Assembly (NCBI RefSeq): GCF_000315015.1
Contig: NZ_BAEP01000005.1
Span: forward strand, 62,001-126,000
DNA: 64,000 nucleotides
DNA from: Paraglaciecola mesophila KMM 241
GTDB lineage: Bacteria > Pseudomonadota > Gammaproteobacteria > Enterobacterales > Alteromonadaceae
Direction: 5' to 3'
Each line of letters begins with the position of its first letter. Positions within the stretch are counted from its first letter, which is position 1. Positions 18,575-34,115 of the stretch are shown piece by piece. The position numbers were made by a program, and so were the translations under genes. A model generated the notes under the pieces. That model did no database searches, was not told the DNA's origin, and worked only from the letters and a program-made list of their open reading frames with translations.

Positions 18575-20437
18575 ATGTCAACCGATAAAAGTTGGACCAA
18601 GGCGCTATTTGGCGGCATCTGGTCAGTACTCAATTTTAGCCGTAAGTTATTCTTTAATCTTATCTTTCTTATTATTGCCATTGGCATAATCTCATTATTT
18701 TTCAGGGATAACGGGCAAATAGGCGTGAAACAAGATTCAGCTTTAGTATTGAATCTCAAGGGTGACATTGTTATTCAGAAACACGCCATTGATCCTTTTG
18801 AAGCGTTTATGCAAGAAGCGCTAGGTCAAGCAAATGAAAAACCAGAGGTTTTGTTACAAGATATATTGCTCACCTTAGATAACGCAAAGCAAGACAGACG
18901 AATTAAAGCTCTCGTGCTTGATTTGCACGAACTCAGCGGCGCAGGTCTTGATAAGCTTGAACAGGTTGCACAAGCGATAGACGATTTTAAACTCAGCGAA
19001 AAACCCGTTTACGCCATCGGTGACTACTACACCCAAGAGCAATATTACATTGCCAGTCGTGCTGACCACGTTTACATGAATCCAATGGGATGGATGTTAT
19101 TCGAAGGTTATGGTCGTTTCGGCATGTATTACAAATCAGCCCTAGAGAAAATCAAAGCAACCACCCATGTATTCAAAGTAGGCACGTACAAATCAGCGGT
19201 TGAACCTCTTCTTCGGGACGATATGTCACAACCCGCTAAAGAAGCCAACAGGGCATGGTTAAACGGTATGTGGTCACAATACAAAAACAGCGTTGCTAAA
19301 GCCAGAGGGCTGTCTACCGATGACTTCGACGAAAAAGTAGATGAGTTTATGGTTAAGTTTGAAAACGCAAATGGCGATTTCGCCCAGTATGCGTTAGACA
19401 ACGGCTGGGTAGACGGTTTAAAAACACGAGAACAAGTACTGCAAGAGCTTGTGTCGGTCGTGGGCAAAGATGAAGACGCCAAACTCGGTTACACCAATAT
19501 CACCTTCAAACATTACTTACACATTGTTAACCCACCCCTTCCCCAGTTGAATACCGGTATTGATAAAGTCGGTGTCGTGGTTGCCAAAGGAACGATATTA
19601 AACGGCGAGCAAAAACCCGGTATGGTTGGGGGTGATAGCACCGCAGAATTACTACGCAAAGCGCGTTTAGACGATAGTATAAAATCAGTAGTTTTATATG
19701 TCGATTCACCCGGGGGCAGCGCATTTGCTTCTGAAATCATTCGACAAGAAATTGAAAATCTCAAGGCAGCGGGTAAACCGGTAGTTGCACTTATGAGTAC
19801 CTATGCTGCTTCAGGTGGCTATTGGATTTCAGCCAGTGCCGATGAGATTTGGGCAGCGCCCAGCACGATAACCGGCTCAATCGGTATATTCGGTATGTTT
19901 GTTAGTTTCGAAAACACTCTTGATTATCTGGGAGTCCATACCGATGGCGTGGGTACGACTGAATTTGCTGGCATGGGGATTACTCGCGGTATTGACCCGA
20001 AAATGGGTCAAGTATTGCAGCGCAGTATTGAACATGGCTACGATCAATTTATATCGTTGGTCGCCGATGAGCGCCAAATGAGCAAGGAAACAGTGGACAA
20101 CATAGCGCAAGGTCGTGTGTGGATTGGCGAAACAGCTTTAGAATTAAACTTGGTTGACCACCTCGGCTATATTGATGACGCAGTCTCTGCGGCGGCGGCC
20201 CGCGCTAATTTGTCCGAGTATGACGTTACCTATGTTGAGCGCTCTTTAAATAGCAGTGAATTATTTTGGAAAGAGTTATTCTCAAATGCCTCTGTTATGT
20301 TGGCGAAGACCCAGTTTGCTCAAAGCGACAGTAAGCTGATTAGTTTAATCAACAAGGTAACAGCGGATTTCGATAATGTGGCAAAGCTTAATGATCCCCG
20401 CGGTGTTTACGCTTTTTGCCTAACCTGCGATATTTAG
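18575..20437 (+). CDS. sppA: Signal peptide peptidase SppA, 67K type
   Basis: SppA is an inner-membrane serine protease that degrades cleaved signal peptides in the periplasm. One N-terminal TM covers about residues 24-44, followed by two tandem S49 domains. The Ser-Lys dyad appears to be Lys206 (VGTYKSAVEP) in the first repeat and Ser413 (YAASGGYWIS) in the second, matching the E. coli arrangement of Lys209 and Ser409. SPGGSAFASE and GSIGIFG are typical S49 motifs. At 620 residues it is the long form. No strong Shine-Dalgarno precedes the ATG. Confidence 0.96.
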   Translation: MSTDKSWTKALFGGIWSVLNFSRKLFFNLIFLIIAIGIISLFFRDNGQIGVKQDSALVLNLKGDIVIQKHAIDPFEAFMQEALGQANEKPEVLLQDILLTLDNAKQDRRIKALVLDLHELSGAGLDKLEQVAQAIDDFKLSEKPVYAIGDYYTQEQYYIASRADHVYMNPMGWMLFEGYGRFGMYYKSALEKIKATTHVFKVGTYKSAVEPLLRDDMSQPAKEANRAWLNGMWSQYKNSVAKARGLSTDDFDEKVDEFMVKFENANGDFAQYALDNGWVDGLKTREQVLQELVSVVGKDEDAKLGYTNITFKHYLHIVNPPLPQLNTGIDKVGVVVAKGTILNGEQKPGMVGGDSTAELLRKARLDDSIKSVVLYVDSPGGSAFASEIIRQEIENLKAAGKPVVALMSTYAASGGYWISASADEIWAAPSTITGSIGIFGMFVSFENTLDYLGVHTDGVGTTEFAGMGITRGIDPKMGQVLQRSIEHGYDQFISLVADERQMSKETVDNIAQGRVWIGETALELNLVDHLGYIDDAVSAAAARANLSEYDVTYVERSLNSSELFWKELFSNASVMLAKTQFAQSDSKLISLINKVTADFDNVAKLNDPRGVYAFCLTCDI

Positions 20438-20542
20438 CACGTCTTTTAGCAGCGTCAATGTGTTATTTTTAGTGAATAATGCATTGGCCTGCACATTATC
20501 CCTCAAACAATCCTACTCAAAGTGCACAATAAGCGCCCGATA

Positions 20543-21073
20543 ATGAACACGGCTTCCATCCCTACTCCTCCACTTAGTCAGATAGACATGCAAAGTAATG
20601 TTGCAGAACGAGTGCGTATTTGCATGGAGCAAGCAAATACGCAGCTGCAAAGCAACCTAGCTATGCCTAAGATACGTTTTAATCAAAGAGGTAAAATAGC
20701 TGGTTGTGCACGCTTGCAATCAAACGAATTGCGTTTTAATCAGGTGCTTTTGGCAGACAATTACACTACATTCATCAACGAGGTAGTGCCCCATGAAGTC
20801 GCGCATTTAGTGGCATTTAACCTCTATGGGCGAGTAAAGCCGCATGGCAAAGAGTGGCAAGGGATAATGCAACAAATATTTGGATTAACAGGCCATACCT
20901 ATCATCAAATGGATGTGACTAAAGTAAGCGGAAAGCGATTTTCCTATCGATGCGCATGTGGTGAAGTTCAGCTCAGTATAAGACGGCACAACAAAGTTGA
21001 ACGGCGGCAGCAACAGTATATCTGTCGCCGATGTCATAACGTGCTGATTTGCGCAGAAACAAAAAGCGCTTAG
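20543..21073 (+). CDS. sprT: SprT family zinc metalloprotein
   Basis: SprT-like proteins have a gluzincin motif and a C-terminal zinc ribbon; related eukaryotic Spartan cleaves DNA-protein crosslinks, but the bacterial role is unclear. The HExxH motif is VPHEVAHLVAF, with a third His in KPHGKEWQ. The ribbon is CACG...CRRC with partner cysteines. The frame also allows GTG at 20522; neither start has a clear Shine-Dalgarno, and I use ATG 20543 (176 residues). Its 3' end overlaps the convergent YfbV-like gene by four bases. Confidence 0.9.
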   Translation: MNTASIPTPPLSQIDMQSNVAERVRICMEQANTQLQSNLAMPKIRFNQRGKIAGCARLQSNELRFNQVLLADNYTTFINEVVPHEVAHLVAFNLYGRVKPHGKEWQGIMQQIFGLTGHTYHQMDVTKVSGKRFSYRCACGEVQLSIRRHNKVERRQQQYICRRCHNVLICAETKSA

Positions 21074-21516
21074 AACCAGCGCTGAGTAAAGGCCTTATCG
21101 AGATCGTCAAATGCAGTTTTAAGTAAGGCAGCAAGCTCTTTGTATTTCGGACGAGATTTAGCACCCGCCACTTTGCATCCTTGTTGTTGCATCTTTTGAT
21201 GGATATCGCGATACCAACTCGAGGTTGTCGGGGGAAGCCATTGATTGGCCCGATGACCTAACCACAATAGCCCTTGTACAGGTATAGATAAAAAGAAAAT
21301 CCCCATTGCCACAGCATTAGGCAAGGTCTCTACCCCAGTAATTGAATAAGCGGATGCGACGGTTAGTACTGCCAATGGCGGCATGGTTTTAATGGCGAGT
21401 TTAGTGGCGGAAATAACCCGACATTCAGGAAACAGCGGATACAGTTCCTTTTTGATTGGCCAAGTTTGCATATATTGCTGGCCATCTTTAAATAAAGTAA
21501 ATACGGTTTGTGCCAT
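21070..21516 (-). CDS. YfbV/UPF0208 (DUF412) inner-membrane protein
   Basis: This 148-residue protein opens MAQTVFTLFKDGQQYMQTWP, typical of the UPF0208/YfbV family, and has two predicted membrane segments at about 40-60 and 68-90. E. coli YfbV has been linked to insulating the Ter macrodomain from MatP action. Whether that applies here is inference. The C-terminal half is cytoplasmic and basic. It is convergent with sprT, overlapping by four bases. Confidence 0.88.
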   Translation of the reverse strand: MAQTVFTLFKDGQQYMQTWPIKKELYPLFPECRVISATKLAIKTMPPLAVLTVASAYSITGVETLPNAVAMGIFFLSIPVQGLLWLGHRANQWLPPTTSSWYRDIHQKMQQQGCKVAGAKSRPKYKELAALLKTAFDDLDKAFTQRWF

Positions 21517-21702
21517 GATAACCTACTTAATAAAATTACATGCCCAGTTCAGAGTTACTCTGAATATTAGCGAAAAGATCACTGTTTAGAAAGTTATCCT
21601 TAGGATTAGTTAGGCCTAAATAACGATGAAATATTACTTATAGTTATTTTTTTATAGCATAAAGATTGAAAGTTTCCTGTATAGACGCATTTCTATGCGT
21701 AA

Positions 21703-22725
<1,023 letters not shown>

Positions 22726-22738
22726 ACGTTCTAGAGAC

Positions 22739-22760
22739 AAGGCCTCACATGAGGCCTTTT
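22739..22760 (+). terminator. Terminator after trxB
   Basis: The hairpin AAGGCCTCA-ca-TGAGGCCTT has a compact GC-rich stem and a T4 run. It separates trxB from aat, which begins 17 bases later. Confidence 0.85.
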
Positions 22761-22776
22761 ACTTCACTGAGTCAGT

Positions 22777-23481
22777 ATGATTGAACTGTTTCAATTAGAT
22801 AAATCCCTACACTTCCCCTCGCCTGCCCACGCATTAACTGATCCTCCCGGCCTGCTCGCTTTCGGCGGAGATTTGTCGGTAAACCGCTTATTACATGCTT
22901 ATCAACAAGGTATATTTCCTTGGTTCAGTGTCAACGAACCAATTTTATGGTGGTCGCCAAACCCGCGAGGCATTTTGCCTTTAGATAATTTTAGCGTGTC
23001 TAAAAGCTTAAGAAAGTTTGTTCGGAAAACATCATTGCGCGTGACTGTGAACAAGCGTTTTGACGGAGTCATATATGCATGTGCCAAAGTAAAACGACAA
23101 TCTTCGGGAACTTGGATCACGGATGAAATGATCAACGCCTACATAGAATTGCATCGCTGCGGTCACGCGCACTCAATTGAAGTATGGGATGATGGAGAAC
23201 TCGTTGGCGGTTTATATGGCGTTATCCCTGGCAACGTATTTTGTGGTGAATCAATGTTTCATTATGCGACGAATGCGTCCAAGCTTGCTATGTTTTATTT
23301 AGTGGAACTTTTACGCCAAAACGGCTGTGAATTTATTGATTGTCAGTTACAGAATGATCATTTGGCTAGCCTAGGATGCATCGAAATACCTAGGGCCGAG
23401 TTTTTAAATAAACTTAAAGAGGCAGTGAAACAACCAATGGATCAATCGTTGTGGCTTCCTAGGGAATTAACGCAACCATAA
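22777..23481 (+). CDS. aat: Leucyl/phenylalanyl-tRNA-protein transferase
   Basis: Aat adds Leu or Phe from aminoacyl-tRNA to proteins with N-terminal Arg or Lys, making type-2 N-degrons for ClpS/ClpAP. Motifs typical of the family are visible: GLLAFGGDLS, AYQQGIFPWF, WWSPNPRG, YGVIPGNVFCGESMFH and FIDCQLQNDHLASLG. At 234 residues it is complete. Its stop overlaps the bpt start by one base (TAATG), indicating translational coupling. Together with bpt, clpA and clpS it forms an N-degron cluster. Confidence 0.97.
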   Translation: MIELFQLDKSLHFPSPAHALTDPPGLLAFGGDLSVNRLLHAYQQGIFPWFSVNEPILWWSPNPRGILPLDNFSVSKSLRKFVRKTSLRVTVNKRFDGVIYACAKVKRQSSGTWITDEMINAYIELHRCGHAHSIEVWDDGELVGGLYGVIPGNVFCGESMFHYATNASKLAMFYLVELLRQNGCEFIDCQLQNDHLASLGCIEIPRAEFLNKLKEAVKQPMDQSLWLPRELTQP

Positions 23482-24176
23482 TGAAATTTGGAATTAGTCA
23501 GAGTTTTCCTTGCAGTTACTTGCCTGATGAGCAAGAAACACTGCTCGTATACGCGGAGGAATCTGAGCATAACACCTATTATGAAATGTTAATGGCCGCC
23601 GGTTTTCGCCGAAGTGGTGCTCAGGTTTATCGCCCTCACTGTGGCGCCTGCAGTGCTTGTCAGGCTCTTCGCGTGCCAATAGCTAGCTTCGTACCATCCA
23701 AAGGCCAAAAGCGTATCCTCAAGCGCAACAGTGATATAACGGTCGTGCTCAGTGAACAAGACAAAGACCACTACTACGCCTTGTACGAGAAATACATCAA
23801 TACGCGGCACCAAGACGGCAGCATGTACCCCGCCACGCCAGAGCAATACGCAAGCTTTGCCCATGGTGATTGGTTAGACCCACTGTACATTGAGTTACAT
23901 TTGGCAGGTGAATTAGTTGGCGTTGCTGTAACAGACGCATTGGAAAACGCGCTTTCGGCAGTTTACACGTTTTTTGAACCATCTTTAGCTGAGCGTTCAT
24001 TAGGTACGTTTACGGTATTACAGCAAATTTCGATAGCCAAGCGTTTAAACAAACAACATTTATATTTAGGCTATCAGATCGATAACTGTCAGAAGATGCA
24101 GTATAAGCGCAATTTTTTGCCCCATGAGCGCTTTATTGAGCAAAAATGGCAGCTAATTTCAAAAAAAGACTGGTAA
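23481..24176 (+). CDS. bpt: Aspartate/glutamate leucyltransferase (bacterial Ate1 homologue)
   Basis: Bpt transfers Leu from Leu-tRNA to proteins beginning with Asp or Glu, feeding them to ClpS/ClpAP. The protein is 231 residues with the family signatures PCSYLPDEQETL, GFRRSGAQVYRPHC, CGACSACQALRVP (Cys-rich, conserved) and YLGYQIDNCQKMQYKRNFLPHE. The older name is arginyltransferase-like Ate. It overlaps aat by one base and precedes infA by 80 bases. Confidence 0.96.
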   Translation: MKFGISQSFPCSYLPDEQETLLVYAEESEHNTYYEMLMAAGFRRSGAQVYRPHCGACSACQALRVPIASFVPSKGQKRILKRNSDITVVLSEQDKDHYYALYEKYINTRHQDGSMYPATPEQYASFAHGDWLDPLYIELHLAGELVGVAVTDALENALSAVYTFFEPSLAERSLGTFTVLQQISIAKRLNKQHLYLGYQIDNCQKMQYKRNFLPHERFIEQKWQLISKKDW

Positions 24177-24256
24177 AGCTTTACACGGCCGCCGTTATTG
24201 GGCAAAATCTGCGCGGCATTTTTGAGACTTATTATTTACAGAGGTAACAGAGCTAC

Positions 24257-24475
24257 ATGGCGAAAGAAGATTGTATTGAAATGGAAGGTACAGTGTTGGA
24301 TACCCTTCCAAATACTATGTTTCGTGTCGAATTAGAAAACGGTCACGTTGTTACTGCACATATTTCAGGAAAGATGCGTAAGAACTATATCCGCATCTTA
24401 ACAGGCGACAAAGTAACATGTGAAATGACGCCATATGATTTATCTAAAGGGCGTATTATTTACCGCGCTCGTTAG
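24257..24475 (+). CDS. infA: Translation initiation factor IF-1
   Basis: This complete 72-residue IF-1 is a single S1-like OB fold beginning [13 protein letters not shown] and ending GRIIYRAR. It binds the ribosomal A site during initiation. GAGG lies 12 bases upstream and an additional purine run closer to the ATG. The order aat-(bpt)-infA-clpA matches the E. coli region. Confidence 0.98.
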   Translation: MAKEDCIEMEGTVLDTLPNTMFRVELENGHVVTAHISGKMRKNYIRILTGDKVTCEMTPYDLSKGRIIYRAR

Positions 24476-24488
24476 AATACAGTAAAAG

Positions 24489-24525
24489 AAAAGGCCCAAT
24501 GTTGTTAAAACATTGGGCCTTTTTC
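24489..24525. terminator. Bidirectional terminator between infA and clpA
   Basis: The stem AAAAGGCCCAATGTT pairs with AACATTGGGCCTTTT around a short loop and is flanked by A and T runs. It serves the convergent infA and clpA genes. Confidence 0.93.
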
Positions 24526-24583
24526 TATGCCTGTAATTTAGTGTTTAGGGCCCATTTGACCCTAACACTACCTGCTCAGATCC

Positions 24584-26851
24584 CTAGGCTTCAGATTTCT
24601 CTTCTTTCAGTGCTTTGAAAGTAAAAACCAGTTTCTTGTCCTTCAACGATATCTTGACGCTTCCGCCCTGACTTAGTTCACCAAACAACAATTCACTAGC
24701 AAGCTCTTTCTTAACCTGTTGTTGAATAACACGAGACATAGGACGCGCACCCATATCTCTATCATAGCCTTCTTGCGCTAACCACTGCCTTGCTTCGTTT
24801 GTTACTTCCAAAGATACACCTTGGTTATCCAACTGAACTTGCAGCTCAACTATGAACTTATCAACGACTTGCAAGATCACTTCTTGCTCCAAGTGATTGA
24901 ACCACACAATCGCGTCTAAACGGTTTCTAAACTCGGGGGTAAACACTTTATTAATTTCAGACATTGCATCATGGCTATGATCTTGTTGCTTGAAACCAAT
25001 GGATTTACGAATAGTTTCCTGTACTCCAGCATTCGTGGTCATCACCAAAATAACATTGCGGAAGTCCACTTTACGGCCATTGTTGTCTGTCAGTGTTCCG
25101 TGATCCATTACCTGCAACAGAATGTTAAACACATCTGAATGGGCTTTTTCAATTTCATCCAACAGCACCACAGAATGAGGGTGCTTAATCACGGCATCCG
25201 TCAGTAAACCACCTTGATCAAAGCCTACATACCCTGGAGGTGCACCAATTAATCGGCTCACTGCGTGACGCTCCATGTATTCAGACATATCAAAGCGTAA
25301 TAACTCCACGCCCATAATATTTGAAAGCTGTTGGGTGATTTCTGTTTTACCGACACCAGTAGGGCCAGCAAACAAAAAGCTACCAATTGGCTTGGTTTCT
25401 GCACCGAGGCCTGCCCGAGACAAACGGATAGCGTCAGTTAATGTATCGATTGCTTGGTCTTGACCAAACACCACCAATTTTAAATCTCTATCAAGGTTTT
25501 TCAGTGATTCTTTATCACTTGATGACACAGATTTTTCAGGGATACGCGCAATTTTTGAAATGATGTGCTCAATATCCGTCACACCAATAGTTTTCTTGCG
25601 TTTTGAGGGCGGCAATAAGCGCTGACTTGCCCCAGCCTCGTCCATTACGTCAATTGCTTTATCTGGTAAGTGGCGTTCATTAATGTATTTCGCTGACAAT
25701 TCTGCCGCGGCGCGGATCGCTTTCTGCGTGAAGCGCACGCTGTGATGCTCCTCATACCGGGACTTAAGGCCCATCAATATTTTTGTGGTATCAGCCACTG
25801 ACGGTTCGATAACATCCACTTTCTGGAAGCGACGCGCTAATGCGCGGTCTTTCTCAAAAATACCTTGGTACTCTTGATACGTGGTCGACCCCATACAGCG
25901 CAACTCACCGCTACTTAGTTTAGGCTTTAATAAATTCGATGCATCCATGACGCCGCCGGATGCTGCACCCGCGCCAATGATAGTGTGAATTTCGTCGATA
26001 AACAAAATTGCATCAGGATCCTTAGCTAACTCTTTCAGTATCCCTTTAAGCCGCTTCTCGAAGTCACCACGGTATTTAGTGCCCGCTAATAGTGTTCCCA
26101 TATCCAGAGAATAAATTACGGCGTTAGCGATGACGTCAGGCACATCATTGTGAATAATTCTAAATGCTAAGCCTTCCGCGATCGCTGTTTTGCCTACACC
26201 AGCTTCACCTACCAATAAAGGGTTGTTCTTTCGACGACGACAGAGTATTTGAATACTGCGCTCCACCTCAAAATCACGCCCAATCAGAGGGTCAATTTTT
26301 CCCTCTTTGGCGAGCTCATTTAGATTCGTCGAATACTGATCTAGCATAGAAGAACCAGATTCTTGACTTGCCCCCTCTTCGTCCTGCTCAATAGAATGCG
26401 GTGTCTCTTCATCATTCTTAGAAACGCCGTGGGAAATAAAGTTAACCACATCAAGGCGCGTAACATCGGCTTTTTTCAGAATATATACAGCCTGCGATTC
26501 CTGCTCGCTAAAAATAGCAACCAGTACGTTGGCTCCTGTCACCTCCTCTTTACCCGAAGATTGAACGTGAAATACGGCACGTTGCAATACGCGCTGAAAA
26601 CCCAAAGTGGGCTGAGTCTCGCGTTCGTTATTTGCGTCCTCAAGTAATAATGGCGTAGTGTCCTTTACAAAATCGGTTAACTCTTTTTTGATAATATCGA
26701 CATTTGCACCGCACGCCTGTAGTGCTTCAGTTGCGGAGCTATTATCGAGTAAAGCCAACAAAAGGTGCTCGACTGTCATGAACTCGTGTCTATGCTCTCG
26801 AGCAAAGATAAACGCTTCATTCAACGTTTGTTCTAATTCTTTATTTAACAT
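24584..26851 (-). CDS. clpA: ATP-dependent Clp protease ATP-binding subunit ClpA
   Basis: ClpA is the AAA+ unfoldase that delivers substrates, including N-degron proteins presented by ClpS, to ClpP. The N-domain covers about 1-150, binds ClpS and starts [15 protein letters not shown]1 has Walker [10 protein letters not shown] and Walker [11 protein letters not shown]2 has GPTGVGKTE and [10 protein letters not shown]. The ClpP loop (IGFK, in [11 protein letters not shown]) is present. At 755 residues it is complete. It is 20 bases downstream of clpS and cotranscribed. Confidence 0.98.
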   Translation of the reverse strand: MLNKELEQTLNEAFIFAREHRHEFMTVEHLLLALLDNSSATEALQACGANVDIIKKELTDFVKDTTPLLLEDANNERETQPTLGFQRVLQRAVFHVQSSGKEEVTGANVLVAIFSEQESQAVYILKKADVTRLDVVNFISHGVSKNDEETPHSIEQDEEGASQESGSSMLDQYSTNLNELAKEGKIDPLIGRDFEVERSIQILCRRRKNNPLLVGEAGVGKTAIAEGLAFRIIHNDVPDVIANAVIYSLDMGTLLAGTKYRGDFEKRLKGILKELAKDPDAILFIDEIHTIIGAGAASGGVMDASNLLKPKLSSGELRCMGSTTYQEYQGIFEKDRALARRFQKVDVIEPSVADTTKILMGLKSRYEEHHSVRFTQKAIRAAAELSAKYINERHLPDKAIDVMDEAGASQRLLPPSKRKKTIGVTDIEHIISKIARIPEKSVSSSDKESLKNLDRDLKLVVFGQDQAIDTLTDAIRLSRAGLGAETKPIGSFLFAGPTGVGKTEITQQLSNIMGVELLRFDMSEYMERHAVSRLIGAPPGYVGFDQGGLLTDAVIKHPHSVVLLDEIEKAHSDVFNILLQVMDHGTLTDNNGRKVDFRNVILVMTTNAGVQETIRKSIGFKQQDHSHDAMSEINKVFTPEFRNRLDAIVWFNHLEQEVILQVVDKFIVELQVQLDNQGVSLEVTNEARQWLAQEGYDRDMGARPMSRVIQQQVKKELASELLFGELSQGGSVKISLKDKKLVFTFKALKEEKSEA

Positions 26852-26871
26852 TTTTAGACCCTCTTACTGCG

Positions 26872-27192
26872 CTAAACCTGTTCCATAGTGCACATCAACG
26901 GGTGTTGATGCTTCTTGGCATACTGGGTGACTTGCATTACTTTTGTTTCAGCAATCTCAGCGGTGTAAACCCCGCAGACTGCTCGACCTCGATAGTGCAC
27001 AGTCAACATAATTTGATGGGCTTTTTCTGAGTCCAAGTTGAAAAACCTAACCAATACTTCGATCACGAAATCCATCGGTGTGTAATCATCGTTATTCAGC
27101 AAAACTTTATACATGGGTGGTGGCGCTAACTTTTGCTTAACCGTGTCTAGCTGCTTTTCGCGCTCTATGTTTATTGTGTTGTCTTTGCTCAT
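26872..27192 (-). CDS. clpS: ATP-dependent Clp protease adaptor ClpS
   Basis: ClpS is the N-recognin that binds N-terminal Leu, Phe, Tyr and Trp and hands the proteins to ClpA. The 106-residue protein has an extended N-terminal tail (about 1-27) and then the core with [20 protein letters not shown], whose Asn-Asp-Asp lines the N-degron pocket, and [19 protein letters not shown]. It is the promoter-proximal gene of clpS-clpA and is divergent from cspD. Confidence 0.97.
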   Translation of the reverse strand: MSKDNTINIEREKQLDTVKQKLAPPPMYKVLLNNDDYTPMDFVIEVLVRFFNLDSEKAHQIMLTVHYRGRAVCGVYTAEIAETKVMQVTQYAKKHQHPLMCTMEQV

Positions 27193-27263
27193 AATAAGAA
27201 GAATAGTGCCCTTAGTGCAAATTTTGCAGTTTTATTAACATTCGTTTATTTATCAATTTACCC

Positions 27264-27293
27264 TTGACAAAAACAGGTTAAAAAATCTACATT
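27264..27293 (+). promoter_or_regulatory. Candidate sigma-70 promoter of cspD
   Basis: TTGACA at 27264 is a consensus -35; TACATT at 27288 is a reasonable -10 with an 18-base spacer. It leaves a leader of about 94 bases before cspD, long enough for regulatory RNA structure, as in many cold-shock genes. Confidence 0.55.
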
Positions 27294-27393
27294 TTCTAAT
27301 GCGACATCTGTTATTTTAACATTTTCGCCTTTCCCATAGTTCATTGTGGGGATAAATACGCGTCAGTTCAAGGGATTAAAAGGAAGCAGAAGT

Positions 27394-27612
27394 ATGGCTG
27401 TTGGCAAAGTAAAATGGTTTAACAACGCAAAAGGGTTTGGTTTTATCGTTCCAGAAGATGGTGGTGATGATATTTTTGCTCATTACTCAACTATCCAAAT
27501 GGAAGGTTACCGCTCGTTAAAAGCCGGGCAAGAAGTTAAGTATGATGTGCAGCAAGGGCCCAAGGGTCTGCACGCTGAAAACATCGACTTTAACGGTGAG
27601 CCGGAGCAATAA
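27394..27612 (+). CDS. cspD: Cold-shock domain protein CspD
   Basis: This 72-residue single cold-shock domain has RNP1-like KGFGFIVP and RNP2-like DIFAHYST motifs for single-stranded nucleic acid binding. Its place beside clpS matches cspD of other gammaproteobacteria, where the protein accumulates in stationary phase and inhibits replication. The start at 27394 has AAGGAAG in front; a longer frame from 27346 is not family-like. Confidence 0.94.
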   Translation: MAVGKVKWFNNAKGFGFIVPEDGGDDIFAHYSTIQMEGYRSLKAGQEVKYDVQQGPKGLHAENIDFNGEPEQ

Positions 27613-27623
27613 AAGATTGGTCA

Positions 27624-27656
27624 TAAAAAAAGCAGACCTGAAGGTCTGCTTTTTTA
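27624..27656. terminator. Bidirectional terminator between cspD and icd
   Basis: AAAAAAGCAGACCT pairs with AGGTCTGCTTTTTT around a two-base loop, with A and T runs on both sides. It serves two convergent genes. Confidence 0.93.
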
Positions 27657-27673
27657 TGCCTAATTAAAAATTT

Positions 27674-29941
<2,268 letters not shown>

Positions 29942-30131
29942 TTAGTGTAGACTGATATAAAGCACATTGGCTGCTGCTAAATAGCGGTCATTTAGTAAAT
30001 TTATCAGGAATTAACACATCCGATCCTGACATCAGGTAAGGTTAGATTGAAAATTTCGCCCGAAGATAATAAACAATTCGTGCCAGAGTGCAAAATAACT
30101 CAGCTGTTTTATTCATAATAAGTTACAAGAA

Positions 30132-30710
30132 ATGAACATTGATCAATATAAAAAGCCAAAAGTGACCGATAGTCGTTCAAAAATCGTCCTATTCAATAAG
30201 CCTTTTAACGTCTTAACCCAATTTACTGATGCCACCGGCAGACAAACCCTGAAGGATTTTATCCCTATTCCAGATATTTACGCAGCCGGACGATTAGATA
30301 AAGATAGCGAAGGTCTACTTGTCCTCACTAACTACGGTAAATTGCAAAGCAAACTAACCGATCCTAAAAAGAAAACCTCAAAAACCTATTGGGTACAAGT
30401 AGAAGGGATCCCACAAGAAGGACAGTTACAAGCGTTGCGTGATGGGGTAGAGCTAAAAGATGGTTTGACTCGCCCAGCTAAGGTTGAATCAATGCCCGAA
30501 CCAGACTTATGGCCTCGCACACCGCCTGTACGCTTCCGGCAGTCCATTCCCACAAGCTGGCTATCTATTACCATTAGCGAAGGTAAAAACCGTCAAGTTA
30601 GGCGTATGACTGCCCATATCGGCTTCCCTACCCTCAGATTAGTTCGATATCGAATTGGAAATTGGACCCTAGACGGCATCGACACTGGTCAATATGTGGA
30701 ACTCGATTAG
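30132..30710 (+). CDS. rluE: 23S rRNA pseudouridine(2457) synthase
   Basis: RluE isomerises a uridine in 23S rRNA. The 192-residue RsuA-type enzyme lacks an N-terminal S4 domain, as expected for RluE. The catalytic motif is AAGRLDKDSEGLLVLTNYG with Asp in GRLDKDSEG. The conserved KNRQVRRMTAHIGFPTLRL follows near the C-terminus. It is divergent from icd and precedes mnmA, with no nudJ gene between as there is in E. coli. Confidence 0.95.
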   Translation: MNIDQYKKPKVTDSRSKIVLFNKPFNVLTQFTDATGRQTLKDFIPIPDIYAAGRLDKDSEGLLVLTNYGKLQSKLTDPKKKTSKTYWVQVEGIPQEGQLQALRDGVELKDGLTRPAKVESMPEPDLWPRTPPVRFRQSIPTSWLSITISEGKNRQVRRMTAHIGFPTLRLVRYRIGNWTLDGIDTGQYVELD

Positions 30711-30819
30711 CATCTCCCATACAACATAATGTCACATATTATGCTTACAATGCAGATGATCTATGCGCGGTTGTTTGCTAGAATTCGCCACCATTTTTAC
30801 TGAGACTTTACTATTTATC

Positions 30820-31952
30820 ATGCCTTATATTCATTCTCTTAGTGCTGCCGAGTTAGCCAGTAATAGCCAAAAAAAGGTTATTGTTGGTATGTCAGGTGGT
30901 GTCGATTCTTCTGTTTCTGCCTACATCTTGCTGCAGCAAGGCTATCAAGTTGAAGGCCTTTTCATGAAGAATTGGGAAGAAGACGACAATGATGAATATT
31001 GCGCAGCGGCTGACGATCTAAAAGACGCTCAAGCGGTTGCAGATAAACTTGGCATAGAGCTGCACCAAATTAACTTTGCCGCAGAGTACTGGGACAACGT
31101 ATTTGAATATTTCCTTGAGGAATACAAATCAGGACGTACGCCAAACCCAGATATCATGTGCAACAAAGAAATTAAGTTTAAAGCATTCCTTGAATTCGCC
31201 GCAGAAGAGCTTGAAGCCGATTACATCGCGACAGGGCATTATGTGCGCCGCCGTGAAGTGAATGGCCATTGGCAAATGCTTCGCGGTATGGATGACAACA
31301 AAGACCAAAGCTACTTTTTGTATACACTTGGTGAGCAGCACGTTGGTCAGACGTTATTCCCAATTGGCGATATAGAAAAACCACAAGTACGCGAAATTGC
31401 GCAAGAACAGGGGCTTATCACTCACGATAAAAAAGACAGCACCGGCATTTGCTTTATTGGCGAGCGTAAGTTCACAGATTTTCTATCTCAGTACCTTCCT
31501 GCACAGCCCGGCGTTATTGAAACACCAGAAGGCCAAGAAATTGGCCAACATCAGGGGCTGATGTATCACACCTTGGGTCAACGCAAAGGCCTAATGATAG
31601 GTGGTATGAAAGAGTTCGGTGATGATCCGTGGTATGTGGTTGACAAAGACATGACGCGCAACGTTTTGATTGTTGGACAAGGTGCAGACCACCCTCGCTT
31701 ATACTCTAACGGTTTAATCGCCAATCAATTGCATTGGGTCGACCGAAAGGGCCCCACTTCGCCAATGAAATGCAGTGTTAAGACACGTTATCGCCAAGAA
31801 GACATTGCCTGCACACTAACTCCAGAATCTGACGGCAACATGCGTGTTATGTTCGATGAACCACAAAAAGCAGTGACTCCAGGGCAATCTGCCGTGTTTT
31901 ACTTAAATGAAGTCTGCTTAGGTGGCGGGATAATAGAGAGCTATATTCGTTA

Positions 31953-31953
<1 letters not shown>
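30820..31953 (+). CDS. mnmA: tRNA-specific 2-thiouridylase
   Basis: MnmA thiolates U34 of tRNA Lys, Glu and Gln, taking sulfur from the Tus relay. The PP-loop is [13 protein letters not shown]; the catalytic cysteines are in [11 protein letters not shown] and [10 protein letters not shown]; the C-terminal beta-barrels follow. I start it at ATG 30820 (377 residues), since the open frame to 30763 is not family-like. Its stop overlaps the hflD start by one base. Confidence 0.97.
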
Positions 31954-33993
<2,040 letters not shown>

Positions 33994-34006
33994 GATGTAG
34001 ATTATC

Positions 34007-34028
34007 AGAGGGGATTCATTCCCCTCTT
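34007..34028 (+). terminator. Weak terminator or hairpin after purB
   Basis: AGAGGGGA pairs with TCCCCTCT around a five-base loop 13 bases after purB. Only TTGT follows, so termination is likely partial or Rho-assisted. Confidence 0.5.
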
Positions 34029-34115
34029 GTGTGCCCCACTGCTCTATTACGCCCCCCCTGAACGCCGAAATTTACACCCCAACTTTTTAGCCTATACTCA
34101 ATTCCTCACGGTCAA

